NCBI GenBank assembly: GCA_963708325.1
Contig: OY970203.1
Coordinates: forward strand, 868,001 to 932,000
DNA from: G963708325 sp963708325
Lineage (GTDB): Bacteria > Actinomycetota > Thermoleophilia > Solirubrobacterales > 70-9
Reading direction: 5' to 3'
Length of the DNA: 64,000 nt
The position numbers and the translations under genes were made by a program. The notes under the pieces were generated by a model, which ran no database searches, was not told the origin of the DNA, and was given only the letters and a program-made list of their open reading frames with translations. Positions within the stretch are counted from its first letter, which is position 1; the number at the start of each line of letters is the position of its first letter. This document shows, in pieces, positions 60,952-64,000 of this stretch.

Positions 60952-63900
60952 GCCGACTTGAGCGGAAACCGCACCTTCGGGCGTTCCAGCGAGATAGCAG
61001 AGACGCAGCCTGGACGCGCCTCAGCGACCCGCGTGGAACCAAGCGCTTCCTCGTTGCGGACGAGGTCGGCCTTGGCAAGACGCGTGTGGCGCACGGGGTG
61101 ATCGCGAGCCTGCCCGCCAGGCGGAACCCGTCGATTGTCGTCTACATGGCGGCGAACGCGGAGATCCTCCGGCAGAACCTCAGGGTGCTGCGAGTCGGGG
61201 AAGAGGAGCTGGAGCTGCCCCCGCGCATCACGTTGCTTCCGCTGTACCTCGAAAACGTGCGTAAGCGTGGAACCCACGTGCTTGGCTTCACACCGGCGAC
61301 GTCGCTCAGATCCCATGCGGGAACAGGCATCGCCCGTGAGCGTGCCCTCATCGCCCGGATGGTTCGACGGCTCTGGAACCCCGGTGAGGCGACCGAGATC
61401 GAGTTCTTCCAGGCGAGCGCTGTACAGGGCTTCCCCAAGGCGCTCGAGGAGGTGGAGTGGAGTTCCATCGATCCGACGATCGCGGGCCGCTTTCGGCGGA
61501 TGGTCGTGGCTGATGGGGGCGCACTGGCGACGATGCGGACGCTAAGGCCCGCCGCCAGGCGCGGGCTATCGAGCGACGAGAGAACGCAGGCCAACCGCGC
61601 CATCCGGGCGCTGCGCGACCTTCTGGCTCACGCGTGCCTCGACGGCCTTTCAACCGATCTGGTGATCCTGGATGAGTTCCATCGCTACCGAGACGTCTTG
61701 AGACAGGCGCGCGATCGAGGCCATCCCGCACACAAGCTGATCGGCGGGACTCCCACCCTGCTGCTCTCCGCGACGCCGTACCGCATGGCGCCCGGGACCG
61801 ACTCGCTCACGGTCGAGCGCGACCTGTTTGACCTCCTGACCTTCCTTTACGACGACGAGGTGCGCGCCAAGCGCGTGAGGTCTTGCTTTGAGGCCCTCGC
61901 TGAAGCGCTTGTGGGGCTCCGCGGTGGGGAGACCGATGGGGCCGCCAGCGCCATGACAAAGGTGCAGACCGCCAAGCGGGCCCTGGAGAGCGAGTTGCGC
62001 GAAGTGATGAGCCGCCAGGAACGGCCCGTCCACGAGGCGAAGGCTCGGCCGACAAGGCTCACGCCGTCGACAACCGACGTCGTGTCTTACGTGCGCACCC
62101 AGCGGATCGTCGACGAGGCCTCGCAGCAACTCGGCCGCCGGCGCAACGACACCCTTGAGCTTTGGAAGTCCGCCCCCTTCGTCATCAACTTCATGCGTGA
62201 CTACCGTGCGAAGGAAACGTTGCGCACGGCGTTGCGAGGAGGGCAATCGCGGGCACACCTTGTGCGGGAGCTCAGTAAGAGGCCGGCAGTGCTTCTGCCT
62301 TGGGGCCAAGTGGAGCGGCGCCGCCGACTTGCCGTTCCGAATGCCCGCTACCGCGACCTTGAGCAGCGCGTGCTCGAGGATGGCCAGTGGCAAGCCCTGT
62401 GGGTCCCGCCGACGTTGCCCCCCTATCTTCCCGACCGACCTTTCACGGCTGCGTGGGAGGCCAAGGCGACGAAGTCGCTTGTGTTCTCGGGCTGGCGGGT
62501 CGTCCCCGGAGCGACAGCTTCCCTGCTCGGCCACGAGGCTGACCGTCGCGCGCTTCCGGCCGCCCGGGCTCGGCGCTCGGCACGCCACAGGGGCCGTCAG
62601 CTGCTCGCGTTTCGATTCGACAGGCGCCAAGGCCCGCAAGGGCTTGGCGCTTTCACAGTCACGTGGCCATCGCGCGTCCTGGCCGAGAAGGTCGATCCAT
62701 ACCTCGCCTCCCGGGGGCGAGAAGACCTCGTCCCTCTGTCTGAGGCTCACAAGGCGGCACGGAGGGCATTGGAGCCTCTCGTTGTGAGCGCCACGACTCA
62801 ATACGGATCAGGGCGTTCTGACGCGTGGTACTGGGCAGCACCGCTCTTGCTCGATTACGACGAAGGCATTGACGTCGTCGCAGAGCTGGGGCGCAGCGGC
62901 AAGCTTGCTCGTTCGGTGTGGGCGAGCCGACGTGAGGGGGAGGCGATCGAAAACGCGCTTGCCATGGCGCGGGCCGTAGTTCAGGACCGAACCCAGCTGG
63001 GTCCGCCACCAAAGGATCTGCTGGACGTGGTCGCGTGGACCGCGCTCGGGGGTGCCGGCACCTGCGCCTTGCGAGCGCTCTCACACATCCTGCCCCAGGA
63101 CGCTGACGCCTCGAGCACGTTCTTGGCCGCTGCCCGGATCGGGTGGGCGCTACGGGTGCTACTCAACCGTCCCGACGCGAGCCAGGTCGTCGAGCTGCTC
63201 CCGCGTCAGCGGATGCGCTCGGGTCGTCGTGAGCCGTTCTGGCGACTTGCCCTTCGATACTGCAGCGCGGGAGCGCTCCAAGGTGTGCTTGACGAGTACC
63301 TCTTCCTGCTCGCGCCTGATGTTGACTCCGAGGATCGGGCCAAGAAGATCTCGGAGGCAGCCGCTGCGGCAATCGAGTTGGAGGCAGTTCGCGTGGGTGC
63401 CGACGACCCCCCGCTCAGCGCCAGAGTGGCACGTCCCTTCAGGCAGCGGTTCATGACCTCTCGGTTCGCGGTGCCGTTCGGCGCCGCGATGGCCGGGGAG
63501 GAAGCCGGGCCGCACCCTGAGCTGATCAGGCAAGCGTTCAACAGCCCATTCTGGCCGTGGGTCCTCATCACTACGTCTGTCGGGCAGGAGGGGCTCGACT
63601 TTCACCGCTACTGCCGGTCACTCGTTCACTGGAACGTCCCGAGCAGCGTCGTCGAGCTCGAGCAGCGAGAGGGCCGAATTCAGCGCTTCCTGAGCCATTC
63701 CGTTCGACAGGCGATGGCAAAGACCCATGGGCCTGCGGCGCTCGAATCAGAGAATCCCTGGGAGTCGCTCCTTGAGCACGGAAGAGTGGCCGCACCGAAG
63801 GAAGACGTTGGGTTTCGGCCAGAGTGGACCTCGGGAAACGCGGACGACGGGATCAACCGCCATGTTCCCGTCCTGAGCTTCAGCCGCGACTACCAGCGGT

Positions 63901-64000
63901 TCCTCGACGTGCAGCGCGCCCGGGTCTACTACCGACTCGTGCTGGGTCAGCCGCATCCGGACGAACTTGTCGAGATCCTGATGCAAAGCCTCGATCCCGA
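60918..64000 (+). CDS. SNF2-like superfamily 2 helicase, truncated by the window edge
   Basis: At least 1027 residues, open to the right edge. Motifs in order are FLVADEVGLGKTRVAH (Walker A, about 45-60), TDLVILDEFHRYRDV (DEFH box), TLLLSATPYRMAP (motif III), TTSVGQEGLDFHRYCRSLVHWNVPSSVVELEQREGRIQR (motifs V and VI). These are the marks of SNF2/Rad54-like or SSL2-like helicases that translocate on DNA. A long insert (about 300-840) separates the two RecA-like lobes. Start is uncertain: GTG 60918 has GAGGTGG upstream and overlaps the PLD gene by 34 bases; CTG 60948 overlaps the PLD stop in CTGA, like other junctions here. Confidence 0.88.
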   Translation, partial: MGHPDEREAALSRLERKPHLRAFQRDSRDAAWTRLSDPRGTKRFLVADEVGLGKTRVAHGVIASLPARRNPSIVVYMAANAEILRQNLRVLRVGEEELELPPRITLLPLYLENVRKRGTHVLGFTPATSLRSHAGTGIARERALIARMVRRLWNPGEATEIEFFQASAVQGFPKALEEVEWSSIDPTIAGRFRRMVVADGGALATMRTLRPAARRGLSSDERTQANRAIRALRDLLAHACLDGLSTDLVILDEFHRYRDVLRQARDRGHPAHKLIGGTPTLLLSATPYRMAPGTDSLTVERDLFDLLTFLYDDEVRAKRVRSCFEALAEALVGLRGGETDGAASAMTKVQTAKRALESELREVMSRQERPVHEAKARPTRLTPSTTDVVSYVRTQRIVDEASQQLGRRRNDTLELWKSAPFVINFMRDYRAKETLRTALRGGQSRAHLVRELSKRPAVLLPWGQVERRRRLAVPNARYRDLEQRVLEDGQWQALWVPPTLPPYLPDRPFTAAWEAKATKSLVFSGWRVVPGATASLLGHEADRRALPAARARRSARHRGRQLLAFRFDRRQGPQGLGAFTVTWPSRVLAEKVDPYLASRGREDLVPLSEAHKAARRALEPLVVSATTQYGSGRSDAWYWAAPLLLDYDEGIDVVAELGRSGKLARSVWASRREGEAIENALAMARAVVQDRTQLGPPPKDLLDVVAWTALGGAGTCALRALSHILPQDADASSTFLAAARIGWALRVLLNRPDASQVVELLPRQRMRSGRREPFWRLALRYCSAGALQGVLDEYLFLLAPDVDSEDRAKKISEAAAAAIELEAVRVGADDPPLSARVARPFRQRFMTSRFAVPFGAAMAGEEAGPHPELIRQAFNSPFWPWVLITTSVGQEGLDFHRYCRSLVHWNVPSSVVELEQREGRIQRFLSHSVRQAMAKTHGPAALESENPWESLLEHGRVAAPKEDVGFRPEWTSGNADDGINRHVPVLSFSRDYQRFLDVQRARVYYRLVLGQPHPDELVEILMQSLDP

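Noticed and set aside
58031..64000. DISARM system
   Set aside because: A PLD protein and a helicase are present, but no DUF1998 (DrmB) protein or methyltransferase is seen, and DUF6361 is not a DISARM component. The part beyond the right edge is unseen.

Overview
The window is a high-GC stretch with actinobacterial character. It has short intergenic gaps, many 4-base ATGA/GTGA overlaps, frequent GTG starts, and a recurring -10 element of the form TANNNT only 6 to 8 bases before an ATG or GTG, which is the signature of leaderless transcription. The layout (an aa3-type oxidase operon with a leading cupredoxin gene, a CtaA-half/CtaB fusion, TM0106-type nuclease, CapK/PaaK-like ligases) suggests the class Thermoleophilia (Solirubrobacterales-like). 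That placement is inference from gene content and style, not a database match. No rRNA, tRNA or CRISPR array was recognised.

Region 1 (1-9.6 kb): a secreted seven-repeat protein, then a cytochrome c oxidase operon with a cupredoxin, subunits II, I and III, CtaG, a 44-residue membrane peptide, a SCO1 lipoprotein, a TlpA-like thioredoxin and a second small membrane protein. Facing it is a haem O synthase fused to half of a haem A synthase. Together these supply the oxidase subunits, copper delivery, disulfide chemistry and haem.

Region 2 (9.6-27 kb): a penicillin-acylase-family enzyme, a 1330-residue secreted sialidase-like protein with four Fn3-like repeats, a class III aminotransferase with a kinase-like partner, a secreted beta-propeller, a complete IS481-type insertion (20035-21080 with 6-bp GCTAGC target duplications), an epimerase, a DUF1697 protein, RecQ, a VapBC-type toxin-antitoxin pair, and an MFS transporter with a winged-helix-like tail.

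Region 3 (27-47 kb): surface or secondary-metabolite biosynthesis. It has an asparagine synthase, two acetyltransferases and three paralogous CapK/PaaK-like adenylate-forming ligases. An MMPL exporter and a PhoD phosphatase follow, then a propeller and a nucleotidyltransferase. The region ends with a tight six-gene operon that starts with a PqqD-like protein carrying a leader-peptide-like FxxPxL tail and continues with three GT2 glycosyltransferases, a Gfo/Idh/MocA oxidoreductase and an NTP_transf_5-like protein.

Region 4 (47-64 kb): an accessory region with small unknown proteins, a gamma-glutamylcyclotransferase-like protein and a TM0106-type RecB-like nuclease. It then holds a two-gene sigma factor (regions 2 and 4 on separate overlapping genes) with an XRE-like protein and an ImmA/IrrE protease, a GIY-YIG/DUF4357 protein and an ARPP-1 (DUF6569) protein. 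The final operon encodes a DUF6361 protein, a PLD-type nuclease and a SNF2-like helicase that runs off the right edge. The split sigma module and the DUF6361-PLD-helicase cassette are the best candidates for undescribed systems here, followed by the PqqD-headed glycosyltransferase operon.
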